The notes below the pieces were generated by a model. The model searched no databases. It was given only the letters and a program-made list of their open reading frames with translations, and had not been told where the DNA came from. From Phytobacter diazotrophicus (GTDB lineage Bacteria > Pseudomonadota > Gammaproteobacteria > Enterobacterales > Enterobacteriaceae): 64,000 nucleotides of DNA. Below, in pieces: positions 51,516 to 62,614 of the stretch. The translations under genes and the position numbers were made by a program. Position 1 is the stretch's first letter, and every line of letters starts with the position of its first letter. The stretch lies in assembly GCA_004346725.1 (NCBI GenBank), contig SMDE01000003.1:186001-250000 (forward strand), in the 5' to 3' direction.

Positions 51516-51892
51516 AACTTCCTCAGATTAACGTTAGCGCCCGGACCGTCCGAGCGACGCCGCCACGGTTGTGGCGTTTCCTGAACATAGCCTGAAAAAA
51601 AACCTGCTGTCGAGAGGAAACGTGAAAAAATTTTACGTCTAAAAAAGAGGAAGCCAAAAAAAATGCGCAAAACAAAACCCTGGCAACAAGAGAAAATATA
51701 CACCCTCAAATTTAACAAGCTGATATCAATGAAGTTACGTTCTAATAAGGCATTTTTTCACATGTGGCGAAACATCTTCCGACCGGTATCAATCCCCTTT
51801 TAAGGAAGGGGGTTTTCCTCATTGCCAAATACGCGCACCTGACTGGTCATTGGCGGCGATGTTTTTTATCATAGCTTTTTCACGCCTTTTAC
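51516..51892. other. alaC/pyrS divergent promoter region
   Basis: 377 bp separates the divergent alaC and pyrS genes. It contains the hairpin at 51561-51576 and AT-rich stretches from 51590 to 51780. Promoters for both genes must lie here; I cannot assign -10/-35 boxes with confidence. Confidence 0.45.
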
Positions 51893-53602
51893 ATGAGCCT
51901 TCCCGTGCACGAAATATTCAACATGCTGCTGGCGGTATTTGATCGCGCGGCGCTGATGCTGATCTGCCTTTTCTTTCTGATCCGTATCCGCCTGTTCCGC
52001 GAGTTACTGCATAAAACGGCGCACACGCCAAAAGAGTTGCTCGCCGTCACGGCTATCTTCTCAATGTTTGCGCTGTTCAGCACCTGGTCCGGCGTACCGG
52101 TCGAAGGCTCGCTGGTGAATGTGCGCATTATTGCGGTGATGTCCGGCGGCATCTTATTTGGCCCCTGGGTGGGCATTATTACCGGCGTAATCGCCGGGAT
52201 ACACCGCTATCTGATTGATATCGGTGGCGTAACAGCCGTACCCTGCCTGATTACCAGTATTATCGCCGGTGTTCTCTCTGGCTGGATAAATCGCAAAATC
52301 CCTAAGCAAAAGCACTGGAGCGTGGGCATCATCGCCGGGATGTTGTGCGAAACCCTGACCATGACGCTGGTGGTACTTTGGGCGCCGTCGACCGCACTGG
52401 GCCTGGATATCGTATCGAAAATTGGCGTGCCGATGATTCTGGGCAGCGTCTGTGTGGGCTTTATCGTTTTGCTGGTACAAAGCGTGGAGGGTGAAAAAGA
52501 AGCCATTGCCGGACGCCAGGCCAAACTGGCGCTGGATATCGCCAATAAAACCCTGCCGCTGTTTCGCAACGTCAATAGCGAATCCCTGCGTCAGGTATGC
52601 GACATCATTCGCCGCGATATTAATGCCGACGCCGTGGCCATCACCAACGCCGACCATGTGCTGGTGTATGTCGGCGTGGGCGAAGACAACTACCGGGACA
52701 GCGACGATATCATTAGCCCGACAACACGCCAGGCAATTGATACCGGGGAGATCATCATTAAAAACAATGATGAAGCCCACAGAACGCCGCAGATCCACTC
52801 AATGCTGGTGATCCCGCTATGGGAAAAGGGGATCGTCACCGGCACGCTTAAAATCTATTATTGCCATGCGCATCAAATCACCTCCTCGCTGCAGGAGATG
52901 GCGGTTGGTCTGTCGCAAATTATCTCTACGCAACTGGAAGTTTCCCGTGCCGAGCAGCTACGTGAGATGGCCAATAAAGCGGAACTGCGCGCATTGCAAA
53001 GCAAGATTAACCCGCACTTTCTTTTTAACGCCCTCAATGCGATTTCATCCTCTATCCGCCTTAATCCGGACACCGCCCGTCAGTTGATTTTCAATCTGTC
53101 GCGCTACCTGCGCTATAACATTGAATTAAAAGACGATGAGCAGATTGATATCAAAAAAGAGCTTTATCAAATCAAAGACTATATCGCTATTGAGCAGGCC
53201 CGTTTTGGCGACAAGTTGACGGTCATTTATGACATTGATGAAGAGGTGAGCTGTGTTATTCCCAGCCTGCTGATTCAGCCGCTGGTCGAAAATGCCATTG
53301 TTCACGGTATTCAGCCCTGTAAAGGAAAAGGGGTAGTGACCATCAGCGTGGCGGAGTGCGGCAACCGCGTGCGTATTGCCGTACGCGATACGGGGAACGG
53401 CATTGCGCCCGAGATGATCGCCCGTGTGGAAGCCGACGAAATGCCGGGTAATAAAATCGGTTTGCTCAATGTCCACCAGCGCGTGAAGTTACTGTATGGC
53501 GAGGGGCTGCATATCCGCCGACTGACGCCGGGTACCGAAATTGCGTTTTATGTGCCCTTGCACACCACACCTGTGACCACGCCGGCCACGCTGTTGCCTT
53601 AA
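51893..53602 (+). CDS. pyrS: PyrS (YpdA) sensor histidine kinase, LytS family
   Basis: This 569-aa membrane sensor is near-identical to E. coli YpdA/PyrS, which responds to extracellular pyruvate. It has six N-terminal helices (5TM-LYT type, about 1-200), a GAF domain (about 220-365) and a His_kinase dimerisation domain, with the phosphorylated His in [13 protein letters not shown]. An HATPase with LVENAIVHG and [12 protein letters not shown] ends the protein. It pairs with the LytTR regulator 12 nt downstream. In E. coli the start is GTG at the equivalent of 51905 (VHEIFNML); an ATG at 51893 is equally in frame and neither has a strong ribosome-binding site. Confidence 0.95.
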   Translation: MSLPVHEIFNMLLAVFDRAALMLICLFFLIRIRLFRELLHKTAHTPKELLAVTAIFSMFALFSTWSGVPVEGSLVNVRIIAVMSGGILFGPWVGIITGVIAGIHRYLIDIGGVTAVPCLITSIIAGVLSGWINRKIPKQKHWSVGIIAGMLCETLTMTLVVLWAPSTALGLDIVSKIGVPMILGSVCVGFIVLLVQSVEGEKEAIAGRQAKLALDIANKTLPLFRNVNSESLRQVCDIIRRDINADAVAITNADHVLVYVGVGEDNYRDSDDIISPTTRQAIDTGEIIIKNNDEAHRTPQIHSMLVIPLWEKGIVTGTLKIYYCHAHQITSSLQEMAVGLSQIISTQLEVSRAEQLREMANKAELRALQSKINPHFLFNALNAISSSIRLNPDTARQLIFNLSRYLRYNIELKDDEQIDIKKELYQIKDYIAIEQARFGDKLTVIYDIDEEVSCVIPSLLIQPLVENAIVHGIQPCKGKGVVTISVAECGNRVRIAVRDTGNGIAPEMIARVEADEMPGNKIGLLNVHQRVKLLYGEGLHIRRLTPGTEIAFYVPLHTTPVTTPATLLP

Positions 53603-53614
53603 CGGGGGAAGTGA

Positions 53615-54343
53615 ATGAAGGTCATCATTGTTGAAGATGAATTCCTGGCGCAACAGGAGTTGAGCTGGCTTATCAAAACGCACAGCCAGATGGACATTGT
53701 GGGTACATTTGAGGACGGTCTCGACGTGCTGAAATATTTACAGCACAACAAAGTGGACGCCATTTTCCTTGATATCAACATCCCGTCCCTGGACGGAGTC
53801 CTTCTGGCGCAAAATATCAGTCAGTTCGCCCATAAACCGTTTATCGTGTTCATTACCGCCTGGAAAGAGCATGCGGTAGAAGCATTCGAACTGGAAGCGT
53901 TTGACTATATTCTCAAACCGTATCAGGAATCGCGCATTATTAGCATGTTGCAAAAGCTGGAAACAGCCTGGCAGCAACAAACCGGCACCAGTGCCAGCCC
54001 TGCCCCACGCGAGAATGCGACAATCAACCTGGTGAAAGATGAACGCATCATCGTCACCAGTATTCACGATATCTATTACGCAGAAGCGCATGAAAAGATG
54101 ACGTTTGTCTATACCAAACGTGAATCCTATGTCATGCCAATGAATATTACGGAGTTTTGCAGCAAGCTCCCGGCGGCGCACTTTTTCCGCTGCCATCGCT
54201 CCTACTGCGTCAATCTGGATAAAATTCGCGAAATTGAGCCCTGGTTCAATAACACCTATATCGTGCGGCTGAGAGACCTGGATTTCCAGGTCCCCGTCAG
54301 CCGCAGTAAGGTAAAAGAATTCAGGCAGTTAATGCATCTTTAG
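53615..54343 (+). CDS. pyrR: PyrR (YpdB) LytTR-type response regulator
   Basis: This 242-aa regulator has a receiver domain (1-120) with acidic pocket EDE and phospho-Asp in AIFLDINIP, then a LytTR DNA-binding domain (about 140-240, [21 protein letters not shown]). It is almost identical to E. coli YpdB/PyrR, which activates the yhjX transporter gene. GGGGGAAG precedes the ATG. Its stop (TAG) overlaps the stop of glk on the other strand. The AraC-type gene ypdC, present in E. coli after this gene, is absent here. Confidence 0.96.
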   Translation: MKVIIVEDEFLAQQELSWLIKTHSQMDIVGTFEDGLDVLKYLQHNKVDAIFLDINIPSLDGVLLAQNISQFAHKPFIVFITAWKEHAVEAFELEAFDYILKPYQESRIISMLQKLETAWQQQTGTSASPAPRENATINLVKDERIIVTSIHDIYYAEAHEKMTFVYTKRESYVMPMNITEFCSKLPAAHFFRCHRSYCVNLDKIREIEPWFNNTYIVRLRDLDFQVPVSRSKVKEFRQLMHL

Positions 54344-55305
54344 AGATAATACCCCAGCGACTGGCGCAGGTGCGCGCCGGCGCCGAGCAGGCCTGGGTTA
54401 TCATGCGTGATCAGGAAGACCGGGATGTCTTGTACGTAGGATTTAAAACGACCTTTATCTTCAAAACCACCGCGGAAACCGGAGGCGGTAAAGAAATCCA
54501 GGAAGCGCGGCACGATACCGCCCGCGATATAGACACCGCCAAACGTACCGAGATTGAGCGCCAGGTTGCCGCCAAAACGCCCCATAATGACGCAAAACAG
54601 CGACAGCGCGCGGCGACAATCGATACAGCTATCCGCCAGGGCACGTTCGGTGACATCTTTCGGTTGCAGGTTTTCCGGCAGCCGTCCGTCCGATTTCACG
54701 ATTGCGCGGTACAAATTGACCAGCCCCGGACCGGACAGAACACGCTCGGCAGACACATGGCCGATCTCCGCGCGCAGCTCCTCCAGAATAATGCCCTCTT
54801 CTTCGCTGTTCGGCGCAAAATCCACGTGTCCACCTTCACCCGGCAGGCTGACCCAGCGCTTATCGACATGCACCAGATGTGATACGCCAAGGCCCGTGCC
54901 CGCGCCATAGACCGCGATTGGCTTGCCCTCAACCGGCTCACCGCCGCCGAACTGAGTCAGATGCTCTGGTTTCAGCATCGGCACCGCCATAGAGACAGCG
55001 GTGAAATCGTTAATGATTTCCAGATGTGCGAAGCCAAGGTTTTTTTTCATCTCTGCGATAGAGAAAGCCCAGGTGTGGTTGGTCATCGCCACCCAGTCAC
55101 CGGTAATAGGGCAAGCGATGGCGATACAGCCATCTTTTACCTCTGCCTTATGCTCATCAAGGTACACGCGTACCACCGCCTCAAGGCTGGGATAATCAAG
55201 GCCGGAATAGGTTTTGGCCTGGGAGATGGCTCCGCTACTGAGATCGCAGAGCGCTAATCGTGCGTTCGTGCCGCCCACGTCCCCTACTAAAGCATATTTT
55301 GTCAT
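54340..55305 (-). CDS. glk: Glucokinase
   Basis: This 321-aa cytosolic enzyme phosphorylates free glucose with ATP. It is the E. coli-type Glk: the phosphate loop is [21 protein letters not shown], the sugar site IINDFTAV with the catalytic Asp, [13 protein letters not shown] and [18 protein letters not shown]. It matches E. coli Glk over the whole length. The 3' end overlaps pyrR by 4 nt (converging stop codons). It is divergent from yfeO across 205 bp. Confidence 0.98.
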   Translation of the reverse strand: MTKYALVGDVGGTNARLALCDLSSGAISQAKTYSGLDYPSLEAVVRVYLDEHKAEVKDGCIAIACPITGDWVAMTNHTWAFSIAEMKKNLGFAHLEIINDFTAVSMAVPMLKPEHLTQFGGGEPVEGKPIAVYGAGTGLGVSHLVHVDKRWVSLPGEGGHVDFAPNSEEEGIILEELRAEIGHVSAERVLSGPGLVNLYRAIVKSDGRLPENLQPKDVTERALADSCIDCRRALSLFCVIMGRFGGNLALNLGTFGGVYIAGGIVPRFLDFFTASGFRGGFEDKGRFKSYVQDIPVFLITHDNPGLLGAGAHLRQSLGYYL

Positions 55306-55510
55306 TCTTTTACGGCTCCGCTAAAGTCAGAATAAATCTTTGGCACACTGTAAATTCAAGGCGCTGTAACGACAACGAACATAGCATGAGTGCCCCGGGA
55401 TTATCGATCTTCGTCACAAATTAACGTAACGGTTTCAGCAATATCTGCACTCGCCGGATATTTTCCACGAGCGTGCTGTGACCTCTGTGCTCAGTTAAAA
55501 GGAAATGAAC
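55306..55510. promoter_or_regulatory. glk/yfeO divergent promoter region
   Basis: 205 bp lies between the divergent glk and yfeO. It should hold promoters for both. No operator is clear. Confidence 0.5.
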
Positions 55511-56743
55511 ATGCTCCATCCGCGAGCCCGAACGATGCTGCTACTGGCGCTTCCCGCGCTGATTATCGGTGTCGCATCCAGTCTGGTGTTATTGCTGGTC
55601 ATGAAAGTGGCCGCCGTTCTGCAATTGATACTGTGGAATGGGCTGCCTTATCGTCTGGGTTTTACCCCTGACTCCCCTTTCTGGGTGATTATGATGCTGA
55701 CCCTGACCGGGCTGGCGGTCGGCCTGGTGATTCGTTACAGCGCCGGACACGGCGGCCCGGATCCGGCAACCGAGCCGCTGATTGGCGCACCTGTGCATGT
55801 CTCTGCCCTGCCCGGCCTGCTGGTTGCCCTGGTACTTGGCCTGGCCGGTGGCGTGAGCCTTGGGCCGGAGCATCCTATTATGGTGCTCAATATTGCCCTG
55901 GCTGTGGCACTGGGTGGAAAACTATTCCCGCGCGTTGCCCCTCTCGACTGGACTATTCTCGCCTCTGCCGGAACCATTGGCGCACTGTTTGGCACCCCCG
56001 TGGCAGCCGCGCTGATTTTCTCCCAGACACTGAATTCAAATACTGACCTGCCGCTATGGGACCGCCTGTTCGCCCCGCTGATGGCCGCCGCCGCAGGCGC
56101 CCTGACCACCGGGCTGTTTTTCCATCCCCACTTCGCTCTGCCTGTTGCGCATTATCCGCAGATGCATCTGGTCGATATCATCAGCGGTGCGGTCGTCTGC
56201 GCCATCGCGATTGCGCTGGGGATGGTAGCGGTCTGGTGCCTGCCACGTTTGCATCAGTTGATGCATCGCCTGAAAAGCCCGGTACTGATGCTCGGGATCG
56301 GCGGCTTTATTCTGGGCGTGCTCGGCGTTATTGGCGGCAATATAACCCTGTTTAAAGGTCTGGATGAGATGCAGCAAATGGCGTTCGCGCAGACCTTTAC
56401 CGTAACGGATTATCTGCTATTCGCAGTGATAAAACTGGCGGCGCTGGTGGTTGCGGCGGCCTGTGGTTTTCGCGGCGGGCGCATCTTCCCGGCGGTGTTT
56501 GTTGGCGTCGCTCTCGGCCTGATGCTGCATGAACATGTCAACGCCGTCCCGGCAGCAATCACTATTTCGTGTGCCATTCTCGGCATGGTACTGGTCGTCA
56601 CCCGCGATGCCTGGCTGAGCCTGTTTATGGCTGCCGCCGTGGTACCGGATACCAGTCTGCTGCCCCTGTTATGCATTGTGATGTTACCCGCCTGGCTGCT
56701 GCTGGCAGGAAAGCCGGTAATGATCGCACCACGCAAAAAATAG
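55511..56743 (+). CDS. yfeO: YfeO, ClC-type chloride/ion channel family protein
   Basis: This 410-aa inner-membrane protein of the voltage-gated ClC fold has about 10-12 helices. It has the selectivity-filter-like GPEHPI (near residue 117) and [14 protein letters not shown] (near residue 325) motifs. It agrees with E. coli YfeO, whose ion and role are not established. The ATG at 55511 gives MLHPRART, as in E. coli, and has AGGA 7 nt upstream; an ATG two codons earlier is too close to the ribosome-binding site. It is shorter at the C-terminus than E. coli YfeO by a few residues. Confidence 0.94.
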   Translation: MLHPRARTMLLLALPALIIGVASSLVLLLVMKVAAVLQLILWNGLPYRLGFTPDSPFWVIMMLTLTGLAVGLVIRYSAGHGGPDPATEPLIGAPVHVSALPGLLVALVLGLAGGVSLGPEHPIMVLNIALAVALGGKLFPRVAPLDWTILASAGTIGALFGTPVAAALIFSQTLNSNTDLPLWDRLFAPLMAAAAGALTTGLFFHPHFALPVAHYPQMHLVDIISGAVVCAIAIALGMVAVWCLPRLHQLMHRLKSPVLMLGIGGFILGVLGVIGGNITLFKGLDEMQQMAFAQTFTVTDYLLFAVIKLAALVVAAACGFRGGRIFPAVFVGVALGLMLHEHVNAVPAAITISCAILGMVLVVTRDAWLSLFMAAAVVPDTSLLPLLCIVMLPAWLLLAGKPVMIAPRKK

Positions 56744-56849
56744 TGCGTAACGGCAGAATTTAGCAGAGGAAATCAGCGAGAACCGGCAAGCTGGTGTAAG
56801 CTCGAAGACCACATGTGTAAACGTATACACTGACATTAAGGGCATATGT

Positions 56850-57848
56850 ATGGTTTATCTGGCCTCCGGGGATCGCTATCAGAAAATGGAATTTCGCCGC
56901 TGCGGTGACAGTGGTCTTAAGCTTCCGGCAATCTCACTTGGACTGTGGCATAACTTTGGCGATGCCACACTCATTGAAAATAGCCGTCAGCTACTCAGAC
57001 ATGCTTTCGATTTGGGGATAACCCATTTCGATATCGCCAATAACTACGGGCCGCCTCCCGGCTCTGCCGAGCGCAATTTTGGTCGTCTGCTGCTGGAAGA
57101 TTTTTTGCCTTATCGGGATGAACTGATCATCTCGACCAAAGCAGGCTATACCATGTGGGATGGCCCCTATGGGGACTGGGGTTCACGCAAATACCTGATT
57201 GCCAGCCTCGATCAAAGCCTGCGCCGGATGGGGCTCGATTATGTCGATATCTTCTATCACCACCGTCCGGACCCAGAAACGCCGCTGAAAGAGACCATGC
57301 GAGCGCTGGACCACGTTGTCCGCCAGGGCAAGGCGCTGTATGTCGGTCTGTCGAATTACCCGGCCGATTTGGCGCGCCAGGCCATTGAGATACTCAATGA
57401 TCTGGGCACGCCCTGCCTTATCCATCAGCCCAAATATTCGATGTTCGAGCGTTGGGTGGAAGACGAGCTGTTGACTGTGCTGCAACAAGAAGGGGTCGGC
57501 AGCATTGCGTTTTCGCCGCTGGCAGGCGGACAGCTTACCGACCGTTATCTGAATGGTATTCCGGCAGATTCACGCGCCGCCAGCGGTAGCCGTTTCCTCA
57601 ATCCCGATCAGATTACGGATGAAAAGCTGGCAAAAGTCCACAAGCTGAATGATCTGGCTATTGCCCGTGGGCAAAAATTATCGCAAATGGCGCTGGCATG
57701 GGTTCTGCGCGGGGACAAGGTGACCTCCGTGCTGATTGGTGCCAGTAAAATCAGCCAGCTCGATGACGCCGTAGGCATGCTGGCTAATCGCCAGTTCAGC
57801 GAAGCGGAATGCGCCAACATTGACGCGATCCTGAACAGCGCAAAATAA
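56850..57848 (+). CDS. Aldo/keto reductase, YghZ/GpR-like
   Basis: This 332-aa cytosolic NADPH-dependent aldo/keto reductase (TIM barrel) has the catalytic tetrad visible as Asp and Tyr in DIANNYG, Lys in ISTKAG and His in FYHHRPDP. The VKSVLIGAS-like segment (TSVLIGASKIS) forms the NADP-binding end. The length and the MWDGPYGDWGSRKYL loop are typical of the YghZ group, which reduces L-glyceraldehyde 3-phosphate. AAGG lies 8 nt before the ATG. This gene is not part of the E. coli order between yfeO and ypeC, so it looks like an insertion relative to K-12. Confidence 0.85.
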   Translation: MVYLASGDRYQKMEFRRCGDSGLKLPAISLGLWHNFGDATLIENSRQLLRHAFDLGITHFDIANNYGPPPGSAERNFGRLLLEDFLPYRDELIISTKAGYTMWDGPYGDWGSRKYLIASLDQSLRRMGLDYVDIFYHHRPDPETPLKETMRALDHVVRQGKALYVGLSNYPADLARQAIEILNDLGTPCLIHQPKYSMFERWVEDELLTVLQQEGVGSIAFSPLAGGQLTDRYLNGIPADSRAASGSRFLNPDQITDEKLAKVHKLNDLAIARGQKLSQMALAWVLRGDKVTSVLIGASKISQLDDAVGMLANRQFSEAECANIDAILNSAK

Positions 57849-57961
57849 CAGCGATTTTAGCAAAAAGTGCTGTCACTATGGATTTAGGAGTTCCGCCGAA
57901 GATGCGGGCATAAACGTTACATAATATTGCTGCAACAGACCCGATCGTGAAGGAGAAAACT

Positions 57962-58294
57962 ATGTTCAGGTCACTGATTCTCGCTGCAGTATTAATGGCA
58001 TGTGCCCCGCTGGTCGCTAACGCTGGCGAAATAACACTGCTGCCTTCTGTAAAATTGCAAATTGGCGATCGCGACAATTACGGCAATTATTGGGACGGCG
58101 GACGCTGGCGCGACCGCGACTACTGGCATCGTAATTACGAATGGCGTGACCATCGCTGGCGTATGCATGACCGTGGCTACCACCGTGGCTGGGATAAACG
58201 TGATGCTTACGAACGTGGTTACCGTGAAGGCTGGAATGATCGCGATGATCGTCGCGGCCCGGGACGTGGTCACGGCCATGGTCACTGGCGTTAA
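57962..58294 (+). CDS. ypeC: YpeC, secreted DUF2502 protein
   Basis: This 110-aa periplasmic protein has a signal peptide ([21 protein letters not shown], 1-21). The strongly His/Arg/Asp/Trp/Tyr-rich DUF2502 body follows ([20 protein letters not shown]) and ends [10 protein letters not shown]. It agrees with E. coli YpeC. AAGGAG lies 7 nt before the ATG at 57962, so an upstream ATG at 57947 is not used. The His-rich tail suggests metal binding, as does the neighbouring manganese transporter. The function is unknown. A shared terminator separates it from mntH. Confidence 0.93.
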   Translation: MFRSLILAAVLMACAPLVANAGEITLLPSVKLQIGDRDNYGNYWDGGRWRDRDYWHRNYEWRDHRWRMHDRGYHRGWDKRDAYERGYREGWNDRDDRRGPGRGHGHGHWR

Positions 58295-58310
58295 CAAACA
58301 GGCTTTAAGC

Positions 58311-58336
58311 AAAAAGGAGCGCATGCGCTCCTTTTT
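58311..58336. terminator. Bidirectional terminator between ypeC and mntH
   Basis: A perfect 12-bp inverted repeat (AAAAAGGAGCGC / GCGCTCCTTTTT) with a 2-nt loop gives a U-run in both directions. It lies between the converging ypeC and mntH. Confidence 0.93.
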
Positions 58337-58354
58337 CTTTGCCAATATTTAGCG

Positions 58355-59602
<1,248 letters not shown>

Positions 59603-59604
59603 CT

Positions 59605-59626
59605 AAATATAGCCTTTGCTATGTTT
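59605..59626 (-). promoter_or_regulatory. MntR operator upstream of mntH
   Basis: This imperfect palindrome (AAATATAGCC at 59605-59614, GCTATGTTT at 59618-59626) has 21 of 22 bases matching the E. coli mntH MntR box as I recall it. It lies 12 nt before the start codon, as in E. coli. Confidence 0.85.
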
Positions 59627-59640
59627 CATGCTACCAAAAT

Positions 59641-59659
59641 GAGAATGATTATCAAGTTC
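59641..59659 (-). promoter_or_regulatory. Fur-like box upstream of mntH
   Basis: GAGAATGATTATCAAGTTC is close to the consensus Fur palindrome (GATAATGATTATCATTATC). It lies just upstream of the MntR site, the arrangement known for mntH. Confidence 0.75.
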
Positions 59660-59944
59660 ATTTAGAGTAGATTCGATTGATTTCTTCGATAGTCAGAAAC
59701 GATGACGGGCCGGATGTTTTTAAGACAGGGACGATGGGATGCAAATCACACCGTCTTGTTAAGAGTTTAGCATTACAGTGCAACTTTTCATTCTTTTACT
59801 TAACATAACAGAAATGTATGGCGGATCACTATTTTTGAGTCTGGTCACAGGTCATTAATATACTGTGTGTTTGATCTCGTTTTCTTTCCGCTTGTTACAT
59901 AGAATGTGCACGAAATTTCTACCCGTCTCATATTTGGAGCAAAT

Positions 59945-61132
59945 ATGTCCCGCGTTCTGCACTTTGTTCTGGCGCTTGCTGTTGTGGCGCTGCTTGCATT
60001 ACTTGTAAGCAGTGACCGCAAAAAAATCCGCATTCGCTTTGTTGTCCAACTGCTCGTGATCGAAGTCTTGCTTGCCTGGTTCTTCCTGAACTCTGATGTG
60101 GGTCTGGGTTTTGTGAAAGGCTTCTCCGAGATGTTTGAAAAACTGCTCGGATTTGCCAACGAAGGGACAAACTTCGTCTTCGGCAAAATGAACGATCAAG
60201 GTCTGGCATTCTTCTTCCTGAAAGTGCTCTGCCCGATTGTCTTCATTTCTGCGCTGATCGGTATCCTGCAACATATCCGCGTACTGCCAATTATTATTCG
60301 CGCTATCGGTACCGTCCTGTCCAAAATCAACGGCATGGGTAAACTGGAATCGTTTAACGCAGTCAGCTCCTTGATTCTGGGTCAGTCTGAAAACTTCATC
60401 GCTTACAAAGATATCCTCGGAAAAATGTCCCGCAACCGCATGTACACCATGGCGGCTACCGCGATGTCTACCGTTTCGATGTCAATTGTTGGCGCGTACA
60501 TGACCATGCTGCAGCCGAAATATGTGGTCGCAGCGCTGGTTCTGAACATGTTCAGCACCTTTATCGTGCTGTCCCTGATCAACCCGTACCGCGTCGATGA
60601 GAGCGAAGAAAACCTGCAGATGTCTAACCTGCATGAAGGACAGAGCTTCTTCGAAATGCTGGGTGAGTATATTCTGGCGGGCTTTAAAGTCGCGATTATC
60701 GTTGCGGCGATGCTGATCGGCTTTATCGCTCTGATTTCTGGGCTGAACGCCCTGTTCGCTGCCATCCTCGGCATCTCCTTCCAGGGGATTCTGGGCTACA
60801 TCTTCTACCCGATTGCCTGGGTAATGGGTGTACCGTCCTCAGAAGCGCTGCAGGTGGGCAGTATCATGGCAACCAAACTGGTTTCCAATGAATTCGTGGC
60901 GATGATGGATCTGCAGAAAATCGCATCCAGCCTGTCTCCGCGTGCGGAAGGCATCCTGTCTGTCTTCCTGGTTTCCTTCGCTAACTTCTCTTCTATCGGT
61001 ATTATCGCCGGTGCGATTAAAGGCCTGAACGAAGAGCAAGGCAATGTGGTTTCCCGCTTCGGTCTGAAACTGGTTTACGGTTCAACGCTGGTGAGTGTCC
61101 TGTCCGCCTCTATCGCGGCACTGGTACTGTAA
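59945..61132 (+). CDS. nupC: Nucleoside-proton symporter NupC
   Basis: This 395-aa concentrative nucleoside transporter (CNT family) imports pyrimidine nucleosides and adenosine across the inner membrane. It matches E. coli NupC almost everywhere, including the [13 protein letters not shown] and [23 protein letters not shown] motifs that bind nucleoside. One difference: about 5 residues (TGWFGYS region in E. coli) are missing near residue 275. The ATG at 59945 gives MSRVLHF and has GGAG 5 nt upstream; an in-frame ATG 13 codons earlier is not supported. The long upstream region (59660-59944) carries the promoter; CRP/CytR control is known in E. coli but I cannot place a clear site. Confidence 0.96.
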   Translation: MSRVLHFVLALAVVALLALLVSSDRKKIRIRFVVQLLVIEVLLAWFFLNSDVGLGFVKGFSEMFEKLLGFANEGTNFVFGKMNDQGLAFFFLKVLCPIVFISALIGILQHIRVLPIIIRAIGTVLSKINGMGKLESFNAVSSLILGQSENFIAYKDILGKMSRNRMYTMAATAMSTVSMSIVGAYMTMLQPKYVVAALVLNMFSTFIVLSLINPYRVDESEENLQMSNLHEGQSFFEMLGEYILAGFKVAIIVAAMLIGFIALISGLNALFAAILGISFQGILGYIFYPIAWVMGVPSSEALQVGSIMATKLVSNEFVAMMDLQKIASSLSPRAEGILSVFLVSFANFSSIGIIAGAIKGLNEEQGNVVSRFGLKLVYGSTLVSVLSASIAALVL

Positions 61133-61139
61133 TTCAGAT

Positions 61140-61165
61140 AAACCGGGGGCAACCCCGGTTTATTT
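61140..61165 (+). terminator. Terminator after nupC
   Basis: Stem AAACCGGGG / CCCCGGTTT is followed by ATTTC. It lies 8 nt past the stop. Confidence 0.9.
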
Positions 61166-61360
61166 CTTCCCCGCCGCAAATAACGGCTACGCTTTCCCCG
61201 TTAATATCCCTTGCAGATAGTCCCGATGCGTTCATTAACAATGCGCGCTATTTCCTGGTCCCGGCAAATTCCCCAATCACTGTTTTTACCAGCGTAATAT
61301 TCATAAACCCATAATTGCAGTTAAACCTGGAAAGAATGTACATGAGGAGACAAAACGGAG
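61166..61360. other. Intergenic region between nupC and tRNA genes
   Basis: About 195 bp has no gene. In E. coli this interval holds further genes (including pdeA). Nothing recognisable remains here. Confidence 0.5.
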
Positions 61361-61390
61361 AAATAAAAAACCCCCGCCGTAGCGAGGGTT
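61361..61390 (-). terminator. Terminator of tRNA-Ala operon
   Basis: On the minus strand, CCCTCGC-TACG-GCGGGGG is followed by TTTTTTATTT. It lies 8 nt past the downstream tRNA. Confidence 0.85.
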
Positions 61391-61397
61391 CGAATTT

Positions 61398-61473
<76 letters not shown>

Positions 61474-61513
61474 ACAATGTTCTTTACGCACCAAATCACC
61501 TGGGTGGAGGATT

Positions 61514-61589
<76 letters not shown>

Positions 61590-61614
61590 ATCGCGTAAAG
61601 CGTGTCGTGTTGAC

Positions 61615-61650
61615 GGGCGGCATAATATGAATTCCCTCGCCAGGTGTCAA
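61615..61650 (-). promoter_or_regulatory. Strong sigma-70 promoter of tRNA-Ala operon
   Basis: On the minus strand, TTGACA (61650-61645), 17-bp spacer and TATTAT (61627-61622) are followed by a GC-rich discriminator GCCGCCC (61615-61621), typical of stringently controlled stable RNA genes. Confidence 0.9.
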
Positions 61651-61809
61651 CGGCAAAATTATCTGGTCGCAATCAATCGCTGAAAAAGCATGCAAATGAA
61701 AGACATTGCGAAACATCTCGCAGCCAGTAGTTAAACATGTCACATTTTCGCATAAAATGATGCTATAACATTATTCACTAATTATCCCTACAACCACTCT
61801 GGAAATAAC

Positions 61810-62172
61810 ATGCTCAAGGAACGAATGACCCCGGAAGAGCTCGCGAAGCTTACCGGTTACAGCCGCCAGACCATCAACAAATGGGTGCGTAAAGAAGGCT
61901 GGGTCACTTCCCCTAAACCAGGCGTACAGGGTGGAAAAGCCCGGCTGGTGCATGTTAATGAGCAGGTCCGTGAATTTATCCGCAATGCCCAACGCTCGGC
62001 CCATGAAATAACGTTCTCTTCTCTTACTGCTAAAGACCCTACTCTGGAAACACTGCTTCTGACGCTGGCCAAAGAGATGACAATGCCCGAACAGAAACAG
62101 CTTTCCTCATTGTTACTTCGCGACGGCATTACCGGTTTGCTGTCTCGTCTGGGTATTCGTGAACAGAAATAA
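61810..62172 (+). CDS. yfeC: YfeC, putative DNA-binding protein
   Basis: This 120-aa protein has an N-terminal helix-turn-helix (MTPEELAKLTGYSRQTINKWVRKEGW) and a conserved GVQGGKARLVHVNEQVREFI segment. The C-terminal dimer-like helix (KEMTMPEQKQLSSLLLRDGITGLLSRLGI) completes it. It agrees with E. coli YfeC; targets are unknown to me. A sister protein, YfeD, starts right after the stop codon, so the two form an operon. The ATG at 61810 gives MLKERMTPEEL, as in E. coli. Confidence 0.94.
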   Translation: MLKERMTPEELAKLTGYSRQTINKWVRKEGWVTSPKPGVQGGKARLVHVNEQVREFIRNAQRSAHEITFSSLTAKDPTLETLLLTLAKEMTMPEQKQLSSLLLRDGITGLLSRLGIREQK

Positions 62173-62173
62173 G

Positions 62174-62569
62174 ATGAAACTACCTGATAAAATGACGACT
62201 GAGGAATTGGCGGATTTTCTCGGCGTGACAAAACAGACGGTGAATCGTTGGATCCGCGAACAAAAATGGTCAACGGAAAATTTGCCCGGCGTAAAAGGCG
62301 GTCGTGCGCGTCTTATCCATATCGATAAAAATGTTCGTCATTTCATTATGAAAACACCCACCATGCGCCAACGCCACTCCCCGGCCTCGCTGGCTGAGCC
62401 CTTTCCACACTATGAGGCGGATAAACAGACCTCGGCGCTTTTGAAAATTAATGGCGTGCTGCAAAACATGACGCCGCTTGAGCAAGAACGGCTGGTGGTG
62501 TTACTCGCGCGCGAAGGAATTCAGGGTTTTCTACAAAGACTTGGCATTACAGCGATAGATGCGGAGTAA
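62174..62569 (+). CDS. yfeD: YfeD, putative DNA-binding protein
   Basis: This 131-aa paralogue of YfeC has the same HTH (MTTEELADFLGVTKQTVNRWIREQKW) and GVKGGRARLIHIDKNV segment, and the C-terminal LAREGIQGFLQRLGI helix. The middle is divergent and Pro/His-rich. The ATG at 62174 directly follows the yfeC stop (TAA-G-ATG); a GTG at 62159 inside yfeC is an alternative. Coupled translation of the pair suggests they work together, perhaps as a heterodimer. Confidence 0.92.
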   Translation: MKLPDKMTTEELADFLGVTKQTVNRWIREQKWSTENLPGVKGGRARLIHIDKNVRHFIMKTPTMRQRHSPASLAEPFPHYEADKQTSALLKINGVLQNMTPLEQERLVVLLAREGIQGFLQRLGITAIDAE

Positions 62570-62571
62570 AA

Positions 62572-62598
62572 AAAACGGCAGGTAAAACCTGCCGTTTT
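62572..62598. terminator. Bidirectional terminator between yfeD and gltX
   Basis: A perfect 12-bp inverted repeat (AAAACGGCAGGT / ACCTGCCGTTTT) with a 3-nt loop has U-runs either way. It lies between converging yfeD and gltX. Confidence 0.93.
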
Positions 62599-62614
62599 CG
62601 TTTTATGTGCCGTC

